A DNA stretch of 64,000 nucleotides, taken from NCBI GenBank assembly GCA_015501605.1, contig JADNRZ010000021.1, forward strand, positions 744,001 through 808,000, given 5' to 3'. Numbering within the stretch: the stretch's first letter is position 1; every line of letters starts with the position of its first letter. Below the pieces are notes generated by a model. That model was not told the DNA's origin, searched no databases, and was given only the letters and a program-made list of their open reading frames with translations. A program made the translations under genes and the position numbers. Source of the DNA: Panaeolus papilionaceus. Taxonomy: Eukaryota > Basidiomycota > Agaricomycetes > Agaricales. This document shows positions 13,801 to 25,559 of the stretch, one piece after another.

Positions 13801-14427
13801 GAATCACCACAAAGACTGGAGATTCACTTGGATAACAATGTTGGGGGTAGCAATGAAGACAATGGATAAACTGAACTGGGAATCATAAATGAAAAAGGTG
13901 AAACAGGCTGTTCTGTTGTAGTGTTCATTGCACCTATCCATTCAACCTAACCCACCACCACCATGAATCCACCTTGTGTCTCCTTATCCATGATTGCCCA
14001 GATACCACCTTAAATGGTGTGCATGTCACGCCCACTGCTTTCACCCACACCCATCCATAAACCATATCCAGCTGATAAATACATTGTTGCATTGAAATGG
14101 TATTGAGTTTACTACAAAATGAAGCCACTAGAACATTCCTAGAGAACATTGAAAACAAAAAGTATATAGAAATGTCAAGGGAAAACAGACAAGGCAGTCA
14201 GAAAACATCAAAAGTAATGAGGGAGCATACATAGGTACAGTATATGTAACATATCAATGAAAGATGGAATGAAGGATACAGAAAAAATAGAGACAAAAGA
14301 TGCATAAAATTTGAGAAAAGGGAGACACCCAAGAGTGTTCATGATGTGTTCATGATAACCAAGACTATTGACACTTGAAATCAGTGCCATGCATTTTGAG
14401 CAGGATGGTGAACTCACTGATAGGCAC
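10801..14427. other. Long intergenic stretch, no supported gene
   Basis: Overlapping ORFs of up to 137 codons occur on both strands (for example 11,971-12,384), but none shows a known domain, an intron pattern or conservation in another copy. About 12,690-12,800 is a dispersed repeat also found at 25,298-25,410. Confidence 0.5.
12690..12800 (+). repeat. Dispersed repeat, copy a
   Basis: It shares the interrupted pattern ATCTGAGTGAAA..GGTGAGTG..AGTGAAGGTGT with 25,298-25,410 in the same orientation. The match is imperfect but extends over roughly 100 bases. Its origin is unknown. Confidence 0.5.
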
Positions 14428-16115
14428 TCAATTCTCATGAAGGTCAGCAGCAGCATCACCCCAACACTTGAGCTTCTTCATAACTTGCACAAATCGGCTA
14501 GGAGCATGAGCTGTTGGAAAGAGTTGCTGTGGCAGCACAGGTTGGACCTCTTGCAAACCAGATGGAGAGTTGGTTGGAATTGGGGGGCATGAAGGGTTGC
14601 CTGCCAGGGCAACAGGTTGCTCATCAAGTGGGTGAATAGGTGATGCACCAGCTTCAGGGGTAAGGGGTGTATCAGGGAGAGGAGCAATGGAACCAACAAG
14701 GAAAGTGGGAACAACAGGGATGGGTTGGACATGGAAGGCTGTGGCACTCCAGCTACCCACAACCTCAGACTGCTCACCATTAGATTGCTCTGATTTCCTG
14801 TCACCTTCTTCAGCAGCTTCAAGCTCAGACTCTGCCTCATCATTATCATGTGAGCCTGCTTCATCTTCAGAGATCCCTTCATCCTCATCATCAGAGATCT
14901 CTTCATCCTCATCTTCACTGGATTCTGGGAGAAGGGGCGCTGAATTGAAATCATCAAGCTCCTTTTGGAATCGAGAGAGGTCCTCCTTGGCTTCTTGAAT
15001 CCTTGGGTGAAGAGTTGAGAGCAGCAGGCCATCATCCTGTACTTCGGCATGAGCAAGCTCATCATGGAGGGTGGGGATATGTGATTTGAGATTCTGGATT
15101 CAATCTTGGAGGTCTCTGACAAGGTTGCCTTCAAATGGACTTCCTCGCATGTTTTTTCGATGATGTTCAATGGAAAAAAGTTCCCCACCATCTGAGGCAA
15201 AGGCTTTATCCAGGATTGACAATGCTGATTCCTGTGCATTGTGGAATTGCATCAGTTGAGCCCCTTCTTGAATGAAGTCCTGAATAGATAAGTGAGCTCC
15301 TAATTGAGAACAAATGAATGAGAAAGTGATAACCTTCCAAATATCATTTTGAAGCTGCTGATAATTGTCTTCTGCACGCTTTGTTGCATTTTCACCCCAA
15401 ATATTATCCCACATCGTAGTTACTATCATCACATCCTTTGCTGTTTCAACACCAGTGAGGGCATTGAATGTCTTCAGCACCTGCCGCTGGGTGCCAGGCA
15501 GGCGAGTGCTTGAAATTGGTGTCAAGTATAAAATGTGATGAAAATAACTAATAAAGTGAGCATATCATTAGCAATACAATGAAAATCAACAAAACCCACA
15601 AAACAGAACAGTAAGCAGAAGAAGCTAGACTCACGCATCATTGTCCTTCATCCATTTCTGTAACATGGAGACGATGGCCATCTCCGATATTTTTGTGTCG
15701 GCAAAGCCAGGCGAGTCCACAAGATAAATTGGAAGACCATCTCGAGTGACATTGTTCAATTTGTAGGTGGATATGGCCTGGGTGTATCCATCCAGACCGT
15801 TACTGGATATCTTCGAGGAGCCCTTGAAGCCAAGGGCCTCGATAAACTAGACACGGAGAACGAAATTAGAGCGAGTTTAAATCCTGAGTAATATTTTTGG
15901 CAGGCAGTACTAAATGCCATATACGTATGGAGCTCTTCCCCGCCCCCGTCGGACCCATGATTCTGTGGTCAGACTAACGTTAGAGGTATAGTAAAATATT
16001 GTGTAAAATAATTGACTGACAGAACTTTGTAAACACCTCCCCGGTCTACTCGTTCAACAGAAACAGTTCCAGTGACTTCGATGCTCTTGTATTCCATCTT
16101 CGAAGTAGTGGCCAT
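14428..16115 (-). pseudogene. GTPase A copy 2, disabled by a lost splice donor and a TGA stop
   Basis: The exon layout matches copy 1: 16115-16021, 15962-15929, about 15,843 to 15,640, then about 15,550 to 14,428. GPTGAGKSS and the coiled coil are present. Two lesions are visible. The donor after exon 2 reads AT instead of GT (15,927-15,928), where the other copies have GTGCGT or GTGAGT. An in-frame TGA at 15,100-15,102 replaces the Arg codon of DLQDRIQN. Downstream of the stop the frame stays open, with an acidic insert (SSEDEDEE-type) absent from copy 1, and ends in LKCWGDAAADLHEN. A truncated protein from an earlier stop remains possible. Confidence 0.75.
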
Positions 16116-16259
16116 TGTGGTATGAGATTTGGTAAGGAAAAAGAAGAGCTATAGCGATGCTGGTCAGGCAGACGAACTGCGCGAGATGATGGGAAGAAGA
16201 AACAAATGATGGGTGGCGGCAGTTGTTTTCACAGAATCTAATTACCTCGTGCATTCCAC

Positions 16260-18560
16260 CTGTTAATCAGTCATGAGACGAGCACACTGCCAATGACAGA
16301 AATAGATTAGATTAGATCAAATCCGACATATTTCCTTCTCGTCTCTGCAGTTCTCATTGTCGACGTTGGGACTTCTTCACGTTTGCGTTCCAAAGTGGAA
16401 TGCATTAGATTCATCATACAACAGCATATCTTATCCCTCGCGCTCGCTAACGTTACTGCCATGTACTAAACACTATGGAACCCGTGTCCGTCGCTCCATT
16501 GTTCAAAATTCGTCATCCTTTGAAAGTCTCCTTCTACGTACCGCGTTGGAGCTAGGTTGCGTAGATTCGTCGTTTTGGTGAGTGCCATTGGTGAGAATGG
16601 GTGAGGGTACCAAAGAGTAACGTGTATAATGGTGGAGAGAAGCCTGAAAGGAATGAAAGCAACCGTGAACATCGTCATCACCATGGAAAACAACGCATAA
16701 GCGGGAAACCCACCGATGAACCAGATGGCGCAAATCCACAAGGCAGAGATCGCGCTCTCAAGCGTTCCACAGGTGAGAGACAAGAGGATGCGAGTTTGCG
16801 AAGCTGGTAGAGAGAAGGTTGCGTCAGCACATGATAAAAAGACAGCATGAAGGTATGTGTTTAGAAGACCTACCAAGCACGAGATCCAGTCGTCCACCGT
16901 CACCCTTCGTACCTTGCCTACATAGACATCGGATATGCGGAGTTCGCCCCTGCGTCGTATAGTCGTGAACGAACTGTGGAAGGAGGGTTGAAACATGAAG
17001 TGAGAGGTAGAGCGACGGCATTAGAGGAGAGCAGACATGGCGGGGTTGAATATGATGGATGTCAACGTGACTGACGGGGAAACTGTACGTAGCAGGAGGG
17101 GAGTACCGGAGGTAAGTACAGGTGTAGGACGAACGACGAACACGCATCACGGAACGGAAGAGAGTTTGAGAGCGCGTTTGAGCACGGAGTAGAGCGCGAT
17201 GGGTAATTCAACATAGTGCGACGTTGTGCGAGGAGACGCCTGTGAAGGTTCAGCAATGGGTCAATCAGCACTCAATAAATAAGACTTGAGCTACTAACCG
17301 AATGTGCACTCCTCAATATCGCCAATTCACCCTCCAATCGCGCATATACGGACGAATTGTCTCAACTGGCAGGACCTAGTGAAGCACGTTGAGGTGCGCG
17401 TCCGATACCCTATGATTATGTCTAACCATGAGTATATTTATTTTTTCGTCGATATATTGAGGCATACGTACCAGACTCCAGGACTTATTCCATCTATCGT
17501 CGTGAGTAGCCTCATAAGCGATTGAAAATGTATGCGGGATCTTAATGGTCGGAAACGAAGAGTCGCCTGGTCGAGCATAATGAGCGACTTGAGATCGGCG
17601 TGATGTGCATTGGAAAGGACCTACCTTTACTTCCACTATGTTCCCAGCTCTAAGAAAACACGACCAGGGGGGAATCAGGATCACGGTCTGTCTGTATGCG
17701 CAGCAGAATGTATAAAGAGTCGAGTTGGTGGAAAAAATTTGGATGGTCAAAGTTTGTGAGCAATGTTTGGGGGGAAGCGTTGTTGAGGGTGATGAGATGA
17801 GAAGGGAAGGGGAGGGGAGGAATGAGTTTATCGTCAGGAGATAAAGATGGAATAAGACCGCATACCAGGACGAGGTCAAGAAGTCTAAGACGCGATTGAA
17901 GCACATATTAACGGTGGGATTCCTTCAGGGCGCAACTGAGATAGCTGATATGAGCGGATTGAATGAGCCGTAGCGAATCTGTAGACACAACCACATACCA
18001 GTACAAGCTAGCGATATTAGCAAAATCGCCCGAGAAAACCGGATGGAAAAGCAAAGGAGTGGGGATGATAAGCTCTCGCACGACAGGAATACACCAGACT
18101 GATAGCACGAGTAACAAGGCACGGAGATCCAAGTGGATATGTTGATCGATATCAACTGGATTCAGGAGAGAATGTCAGATCGCCGTATCAGGGAAAAGGT
18201 GTATTCATTTCAATGCTCGTGTCAGACACAACAGGCATACACGCGGCGTGTGTGAGAGTAAGAATAGATTTGGCGGGCACGCGTTGGTGGGGGACTGGAT
18301 GATGGAGAGACGCCGCCAGATAGGATTCAGGTAGGAAGTACCAAGACGTCTCCTACGTGGTATAAGATCAGCAACGCGAAACAAAAAGAGGAAATTGGGG
18401 CTGACTGAGAGTATAAAGAGACGACCCAAGAACACGAGGCAGACCCTGACGAGCACAATGAGATTCAGAGTCAATGGTTGAGCATTGAAGGACATTGATT
18501 CAACAGAAGGAAAGATTGAGAACTAGGTCTGGAGAGAGACGACTACATTATAGGTGAAAC
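16260..18560 (-). pseudogene. Middle unit of the cassette, copy 2
   Basis: This has the same block order as the copy at 2,600-4,600 and high similarity to it. The first block is longest here: 18,495-18,205 opens with MSFNAQPLTLN and has a hydrophobic segment followed by a basic one (RRRRLG). The second hydrophobic block (LRALLLVLSVWCIPVV) lies at about 17,950-18,130. The FFCAYR-type block is reached only after a frame change. No family was recognised. Confidence 0.4.
16310..16323. promoter_or_regulatory. Palindrome upstream of GTPase A copy 2, one mismatch
   Basis: GATTAGATCAAATC lies 195 bases upstream of the copy 2 start. It differs by one base from the perfect palindrome of copies 1 and 3, which breaks the symmetry. 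Confidence 0.35.
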
Positions 18561-19059
18561 GAGGGCGACAACGAACAGAAAGGATGCTTGGACATGCAAC
18601 GTGCTGTGGTGGTGGTGGTTGAAAGGAAAGAAGCGGGGGAGACACAGCCACCATATCAACAACGAAATCTAATCACCCCTGTTTCCCAGCATTGTCCGAC
18701 GATCCACGTAACCTGCTCTCACCTCACAAACATCACACTTCATCATGTCCCGCCGACCTATCTACCACCGCCAACAAGTGAAACTGCCAAACCCGCCAAG
18801 TATCCCAAAAATGCGTCGCAGTTTGGACCCGCCAATGACATCACTGGATCAGGAAAGGCCGGGCGGCTGTGCCGTTCCTCTTCCTTCCCTTTCTCCTCGA
18901 CATTCATTCCCTGCTGCTTGCGATACCCCCCTCCTCCAGCTGTAGAGCTCAGGTGTTCATAACATGTACTGATTTTAGAGGAATATACAGAGAAATATGA
19001 AAACAGACGGGAACTAGACACGGGAAATTGATGTAACCTAACTACGATCCCCGCTGATC

Positions 19060-20910
19060 ATCGAACCAGTTATCGTTGGAACGTCTGGTGTGGGCCAATG
19101 GCAAGACGAGTTTTCGCGTAAGAGTGAGCGCTTTAATGAAATTCGTGAATTCAGAATGCGATTATAACAGTGACAAACCTTTAAACTTGGATTGATCGCC
19201 ACCTGCAACCCGAAATCTGATTATCGTACCATTTATCCACCGCGGACAACATCCTGACCTACGCCCTCGCTATAACTACGACGACCCAATCTCAACAAAA
19301 TAACAAACGCTTGGACATCTACTTAGTACATCAGTGGCCGCTTTTCAACAGGTTATCGACCTACAATTGGCGCTGACTTTATCACCGAAACGATTCAAAG
19401 TCGGGATTCGGTCTTATAGATATGGGTGATGATCGTGTCCTCTATGGCTCTCTTTCTTTTCATTGACTCTCTGCTGACAAACACGTACTCGGCTCGTCAC
19501 CAAACCGCACGACACTGCAGGCGAAGAACGTTTCTCATCCCTTTCCAGGGCATTTTTCAGAGGCGCAGACGCCCTTTGCCAATGCCACGTCCACGCTCTA
19601 CAAGCTCAGAAATGGTGGTACAATTTCTGCGCACATACACTGGCGAGAGGTGAGCATAGGGCGAAATTCTGTGTGATGGTGGTGGGGAACAAGGTGGATG
19701 TGGTGGAGGGAGGAGCGGAGGGTCAGGATGAACAGGGCCAAACCTCAGACCGAGTGAGCAGGGATGAAGCGATGAGGTGTTTGAGCGAGTTGGTGCGGCT
19801 TGATGATGAAGATGCGCAGTTGGTGGTGGGTGAGGAGGCTCAGGTGGAAGGAGAGTGTGAAGTGGACCTGTCGTTGTCTCAGCATACCCTCATGCCGGAT
19901 CAAGGCTCTACAAGGACGACGGAGACAACGCCAAACATCAAAAGTAACGGTGCTAACGAAAAATAGGTTATTCACATTTCCGAATGGACTTTTAACGAGG
20001 GTTGGGCTCGTACATTCAACAACGACGTCTACCATTACCTCTGCATCCAATGCAACGATACCCACCACGATGATACCCAGTTCATCTCAGGCTGATGTCC
20101 AACCTGCTCCGCCGACCCAAAATCCAACAGCCTCATCCGAGCCCTCTCTTTCACCTTCACCTTCTCAACGCCTCCTTAAAGTTCTCTCAGCACGCTCTGT
20201 CCATATCGAACCACGCGCGTTGTCTAGAGTGTGATCTCACCCTCATTCCCTCGCGCACCCTCAGTCATTTTATACGGGAACCTTTAATAGCACACATTCA
20301 GGGTCGATATCGGGCTTTAGCATACATATATCATACCCCTGATGCGAGTGTGGGGTCGTTCAGCTCTGAGGCGGGGTTGGGGCTGATTAGGCGGAGTGGA
20401 GTTGGTGGTGGTGCGGGCTCGTCGAGGTATAGTGATGTGGGGACGGTGACGACGGAGGGCGGAGAGTGGGAGTGGTATGACGCGCACTCGGATATTTCTG
20501 CTTCTGGTTCACGGTCGGTGTCTGCGAATGGGTTGAGCGAAATGGCAGGTTTGAGGATTGTTTCGAGGCAGGTGTCGAGCGTGGGGTTGAGGAATGGGAA
20601 TGGGCTTGCGGAAGACAATGGGAGTGGGAGTGGTGAGCCGAGGCGAACAATTTCGTTGGCTACGCTTACAAATTAACCGGGAGATGACAGGGTCTACGAC
20701 GTTGTTCACGGGGATTTTATCGACAACGACAGCAGCCACAACAGTGATGAATGCAAAGAAAAATTCATATCGACATCTACACGCTTTACAACCTCCCTGT
20801 TCCTCACATCTGCGACAACGGGGTTTAATGTCGAAGAGGTGTTTCAGTATGTTGTGAAGATCCTTATCTATGTGCAGGGTGTGCGATGTGATGCTACGAT
20901 GATGCAGTGA
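19060..20910 (+). pseudogene. Rab7/Ypt7-like GTPase with long insertion, copy 2 (decayed)
   Basis: The G1 region near 19,075-19,110 carries a short insertion between GTSGVG and KTSF. The DTAGEERFSSLS G3 motif is clear at about 19,513, followed by RAFFRGADA and VVGNKVDVVEGG (G4) at about 19,680. The disordered Ser/Gly-rich insertion runs to about 20,690. A G5-like SATTG and FNVEEVFQYVVK follow at about 20,805-20,860, so this copy shows that the insertion sits between G4 and G5. After that the reading jumps to the end region that in copy 3 lies further downstream, which implies a deletion. There are frame changes in the G domain and near 20,680. Confidence 0.65.
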
Positions 20911-20989
20911 TACGATCGCTATAAAACCACCCACAAAAGTGTGGCGAGAACCTTAAGTTCGAGTCACACGAGTAAATAGGTAGAAATAC

Positions 20990-21894
20990 AACGAATGTAA
21001 TTGTTCTGGGGAAATGTGAATACAAACGGACAGTAAATACAATAGAACTGAGTGAACACCAATTAACAGAGTATAGCAATGACTTTTAAGCTCACCGCGC
21101 GTCCAAAATGTCAATAAGTATCAAAATAACTAGAGCGCGGCGCGCACTCGATGTCAAACTTCCAAATTTGGGCTTCGGGCTTCAATAACTTCAAAAACTC
21201 GAACACTTCGTTCGAGGGCTTCTATTAACTTCTAACTACGGTCTGCAATGTGCAAACGGCTTCTGCTTCTGCTTCTTCTCTTCTGCCCCAATCCTTCCCT
21301 CCTTATATACCCAGTCGCTCCCTCTCCCTCGTGACCCTCAGATTAACCTCGGTAGGTCGTGTTTCACCCTTTTCCCTCATTTTCTTCTTGTCCCTTCATC
21401 GCTTACCAGTTGCTCCACACAAGCTTATTGAGCTCTTTCTCGGCTTCGCTATTTCATTGGGCGTCTCCACGTAGCTTTGTAAGCTTTCGTCTCGGCTTCA
21501 TTGGACCCATATGAAAGTGGGTGGGGCTTTTAGTCAGCTTCCAGCTGGGCTGATGTCACTTGCAAGTCCAGGTAAGTCTTGTCGCGTTGTATTTTCTTTA
21601 TTTAGTATTTTTGCTGACATATAACTCAACGCACAAGCATCTCCCCGTTGCTAGGTGTCGGTCCACGTCGTCAACAGTCTGAAACGGAGGTGGGCGTGTG
21701 AAAGAGACGCTTGCTCCGTCACATTCCCACCCAAAGCTTCTGTGCATCCGGATTGTTAGACATGCGACCTTAGTTTAGGTATTTTACTTTTGTTTCACAC
21801 CCAACAACGAGTCGCGACTCGTACTTTGAATATTATCATTTTATTTGCATTTTATCTCGCACGAATTAACCCCCGGGTACCCGCAAGGGTCATC
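20990..21894 (+). other. Unclassified sequence, possible solo LTR
   Basis: No gene was found. A TATA-like CTTATATACCC at about 21,303 follows CT-rich sequence, and the stretch breaks the order of the duplicated cassette. This is compatible with a solo LTR or another insert, but no terminal repeats or target duplication were found. Confidence 0.25.
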
Positions 21895-22118
21895 CGCAGG
21901 AAGTCAATTATTGATGATTTACCAGAAATCTGATTTATTATAATTTAATGGCTGTATTTATTTTGAACTGGTAGTGATTTGCATTTGAATTCATGATGTG
22001 TTCACTGCACCAAGAGGGGGAGTTTGGTTTTTCAGTGTTGCTCAGGTTGCAATTGACTAGCAACACAAATTTGACAGATTGTTCCCATAGAGGTGTGCAA
22101 TAGCTGTATCAGTGAATG
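21895..22118 (-). repeat. Dispersed about 200-bp repeat R, copy a
   Basis: Read on the minus strand, this matches 48,725-48,925 over about 200 bases with many substitutions. Shared blocks include AATACAGCCATTAAATTATA and GCACACCTCTA. It may be a fragment of a mobile element; no coding content was seen. Confidence 0.6.
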
Positions 22119-22309
22119 GCTGTTAAAGATAACAAGACAACAATGTTGACTTCGAAACAGATACAAAAGAGATATGAGAAAGATATAAGTCCAGTTGCAT
22201 CTATGTATAGTACAAGAAAACAAGACAAAGAAGAAATAAGATATAGTTCAAGATTCAGTCGGATCAGGCTATGTTTCAAGTGGAAATGTCCTGTCAAGAT
22301 GTATGTAAA

Positions 22310-22370
22310 TACACCCAACATGATGTCCACACTCAACTGACTGACAGTGTGTCCCAACAAAAGTCTGTGA
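22310..22370 (+). repeat. Fragment of the GTPase A downstream flank
   Basis: The block with CACTCA, CTGAC and TGTGTCCCAAC resembles positions 38-95 near the window start. This suggests that another cassette copy once extended here. Confidence 0.4.
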
Positions 22371-22639
22371 TCTCTACCTGAAGCACAAAATCATGTTGAT
22401 ATAGGTAGTCACATTGAAGGTGTATCAGGTGGAGTGTATATATTTGAGAGGAATGGGTAGGTAAGTCCATTCGTGGCGAGGCACTCGTTCCATAGAATAG
22501 ATACACTGTACCGAGGTATTGATTCCATAGAACAGTTTCAGGATGCACGGAAAAATTAAATTGATTGAATATATAAAAGAATGTAACGATGGATATATTA
22601 ATAGATTTAATAAATGGTAATACTAAATGAAATACCAAA

Positions 22640-23460
22640 TGTGCTGCAGAACAGGGGTTAGGGGGAGGCAGGTAGGGGCGGTGGGATTACCTAAAGTGGG
22701 TTTACCTATCTGTGACAGAGGCATATGCATCAGAGTGATGGCCGTCGTTGGGGTGAGTGATGGATGAACAGAGAGTATATACAGTGAGAGACGGACCTTG
22801 TAACGGAGACTAATGGAGACACGGTAGGGTAGGGGGGTTGACTATGTGATACGGAGGGAAAAGGGTTAACGTGATAGTGGTGGTTGGCGTGGGCGACAGA
22901 TGGACAGAGAGGATCAATTGAGGGGACAAGATGGCACATGGTGTTAGACAGGTCACAGACCATATAGCGAGGAAACTCACCAAATACTTATAGGCGTGCT
23001 CTGTCAATGTTAAACAACGGAAGTAATGAGGCTGAATGTTGGGGTGGAAAAAGCAGGGGTGAAATGGGTGGGTCACACCTGTGATAGAAGATAGTGACAC
23101 TTTCTGTGGCAGACCTAACGGAAAAGATGCTGGAGTGAGGATAGACAGATGGGGAGTATGGTGTCGGAGTAGAATGGGTATGGATGAGCGGAGTGGGGTG
23201 TTTAGATGTGAGCAGAGACAGTGGGTGGGTGGGTATAGGTGAGTGAAGAGGGGTGGGTAGGGTGAGAAGGAGGGTGGGAAGGGAGAGTGGTGAAGGGGTT
23301 GGTATTGGGGGGCAGAGATGGTATGTAGGGTTGAGCAGAGGAGCGGGCAGTGCAGGAGTGGAGTGTAAGGGCACCTCAGACACACACAAGTCCTGGGGGA
23401 GATCCAAAGAGAAAGAGGTAAAGGATCAAACCCAGGTGGAACAGCTATTTAAGTGATGAG
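22640..23460 (+). repeat. G-rich, C-poor tract with irregular short repeats
   Basis: The plus strand is dominated by G, A and T with recurring GTGGGTGGGTAT, GTGAGTGATGG and GGAGTG words. The long Pro/Ser/His-rich ORFs on the minus strand (for example 22,810-23,385) reflect this composition and are not supported as genes. Confidence 0.5.
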
Positions 23461-23869
23461 CTGGCATTGGCATCAGCCTTGATGCCAAACAATGCCTTTG
23501 GGAATAAACAAAGGGAAACACAAAGGAATGACTATGAAACAGTGGCAACAACTAAATGATGAATGAGTGGCAACTAAAGGAGAGTGTAATATAATATATA
23601 TGAGTCCATGGTATGTCCAGATAATGAAATAGAGAAAGGGAAATAGGGGGAAAGAGAGACAGAGGGACAATAATAAGGAAAACAATAGGAGGTAGCAGGA
23701 GATCCCCTGACATGGAGAGGGTGGGAAAAGGAGCGGAGGAAGGGAGGGATTAGAATAGCGGTGCACAGAGAGAGACAGTAGGTGTCAGAGAATGGTGTGT
23801 AGTGGTCACATGGTAGTGTAGGACAGAATAGGGGTTATCAGGGTGACACTGAGGCAGTATACATCCTCA

Positions 23870-24110
23870 CTTACTCGCTACTGTAACCAGATGGAGAGGT
23901 GTTGATGATTAAACATGGAGGATGTGTAATCAGGGGTGGCATACCGAAACAGAACGGAGAGATTTGCAGAGATTACCTTTGAACAAACGGAGGTTGTATT
24001 GGTGTTCATATGGACGGAGAGTGCATAAATGCTTGTTCTGATGAATAATAAATGGAGGTGTATCCCATATCCCAGGTAGGACACATAACGGAGGTACATA
24101 GGTTTTACAG
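23870..24110 (+). repeat. Diverged direct repeat D, copy a
   Basis: It resembles 24,750-24,930 in the same orientation, about 880 bases away. Shared blocks include CACTGTAATCAGACGGA-like, GAACGGAGAGAT and CATATGGA. No gene is supported. Confidence 0.5.
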
Positions 24111-24749
24111 ATCCCAGGATCAGACACACCATGTTCTCTCAACTGAATATTCTCTCAGAAGCACTAATAGCAGTAATCTGGAGGGTGATGGAGATAGTGC
24201 TGTGCTTGTAAATTATTAAGCGACTTACTAAAACAGGTATGCATTATCTATGGATGGAAGGAGGAAATGAAGTGTTGGAAAGATACCAGAGGAGAGAAAA
24301 GGTGAGTGCTTATAACAACGGACCTTTGGATGGATGAGAGTTTACTGTAGGCATGCACATGTTTGTTGATCAACAGAGGAGAGAGTTGCTGGTGGCAGAC
24401 CAAGACAAGCAAAAGAGGTCTGTCTATAGCTCACAGACGGACGTGATGCTCTAACTGAGGGACAGAGGTTAGAAGGGATTAGGGACGGAGTTATACATGT
24501 ATATATGTGCATGATATGCTTCTGGTCAAATGGAGGGGAACCGATGTTGATACACAATCACGTCCGTGACTGTGCCGTCGAGGATAGGACATAGTTTAAT
24601 CAATGTAAGCGATCAGTGGGCGCCTATGTAGACGCACTGTGACAGCATTGTTCGGAAAGAAAGAGCTGCCATTATAAGACGATGGTGGTGGGTGAAGAAG
24701 ACCATAGGTAGAAGAGGAGCATCTATTGATGGACAGAGGCAAGATGTTT

Positions 24750-24930
24750 GTTTACTTACTGGCATGCCACTGTAATCAGACGGAGGTGTTGCTGATGAAA
24801 GACGGAGGATCTGTGATCAGGGAGTGGTTTATGGAAACGGAACGGAGAGATGTGCATAGAATATCTTTGAGCAAACAGAGTTTGTTTGGTGCCCATATGG
24901 ATGAAGATGGCAGTGTGTTGGTAAACCAAT
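24750..24930 (+). repeat. Diverged direct repeat D, copy b
   Basis: This is the partner of 23,870-24,110. A 68-codon ORF at 24,726-24,932 overlaps it but does not stay open in the other copy, so it is not called. Confidence 0.5.
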
Positions 24931-25297
24931 GAACAGGTTGAGCACTGTAGTATTGATAGATAAAATGGTTTTCACATGTCCAGTGTCCCTCCTGTATTCA
25001 AAAACGGTCTTTCCATGTGCATCACTGTAGGCTATGCTGCATCTCTGGTTGATGTAAGGAGTATTCCGTTGAAAATCAAACTTGTCTTTAATGAACGGTC
25101 TGGGAACAAATGAGGTCACAAGAGCGACTGCGATGAGCCTCACACCCACATACCTCCGTTTTCGTGTTTTTGGATGATATCAGCAACTCATCGTGCATGT
25201 GCATATGCCATGGTATCAGGATTGTGTTCATACACGCAAGCTGTGACGCTCTCCGCATCACATCGTGTTTCGTAACACATTCACATGACCCTCAGCT

Positions 25298-25410
25298 GCA
25301 CTGCTGATGTGCGCAAGGGGAGATCTGAGTGAAAAGGTGAGTGGTAGTGAAGGTGTGACTGGGGATGAGATAGGTGGATGGAAAAGGAAGATGAGACGCG
25401 CCACATACAT
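25298..25410 (+). repeat. Dispersed repeat, copy b
   Basis: This is the partner of 12,690-12,800. Confidence 0.5.
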
Positions 25411-25559
25411 AAGCTACACTGTAGTTACTAAGTAGTCTATGGAACAGACTACATTGTATATACTTAGTTGTTCCATGGAACGCGGATGGAATTCCTTCAT
25501 AATAATATAAGACTATTATTAACATTTGTGAATGGTAAGGATTGTGTGAATGAAAGGGT

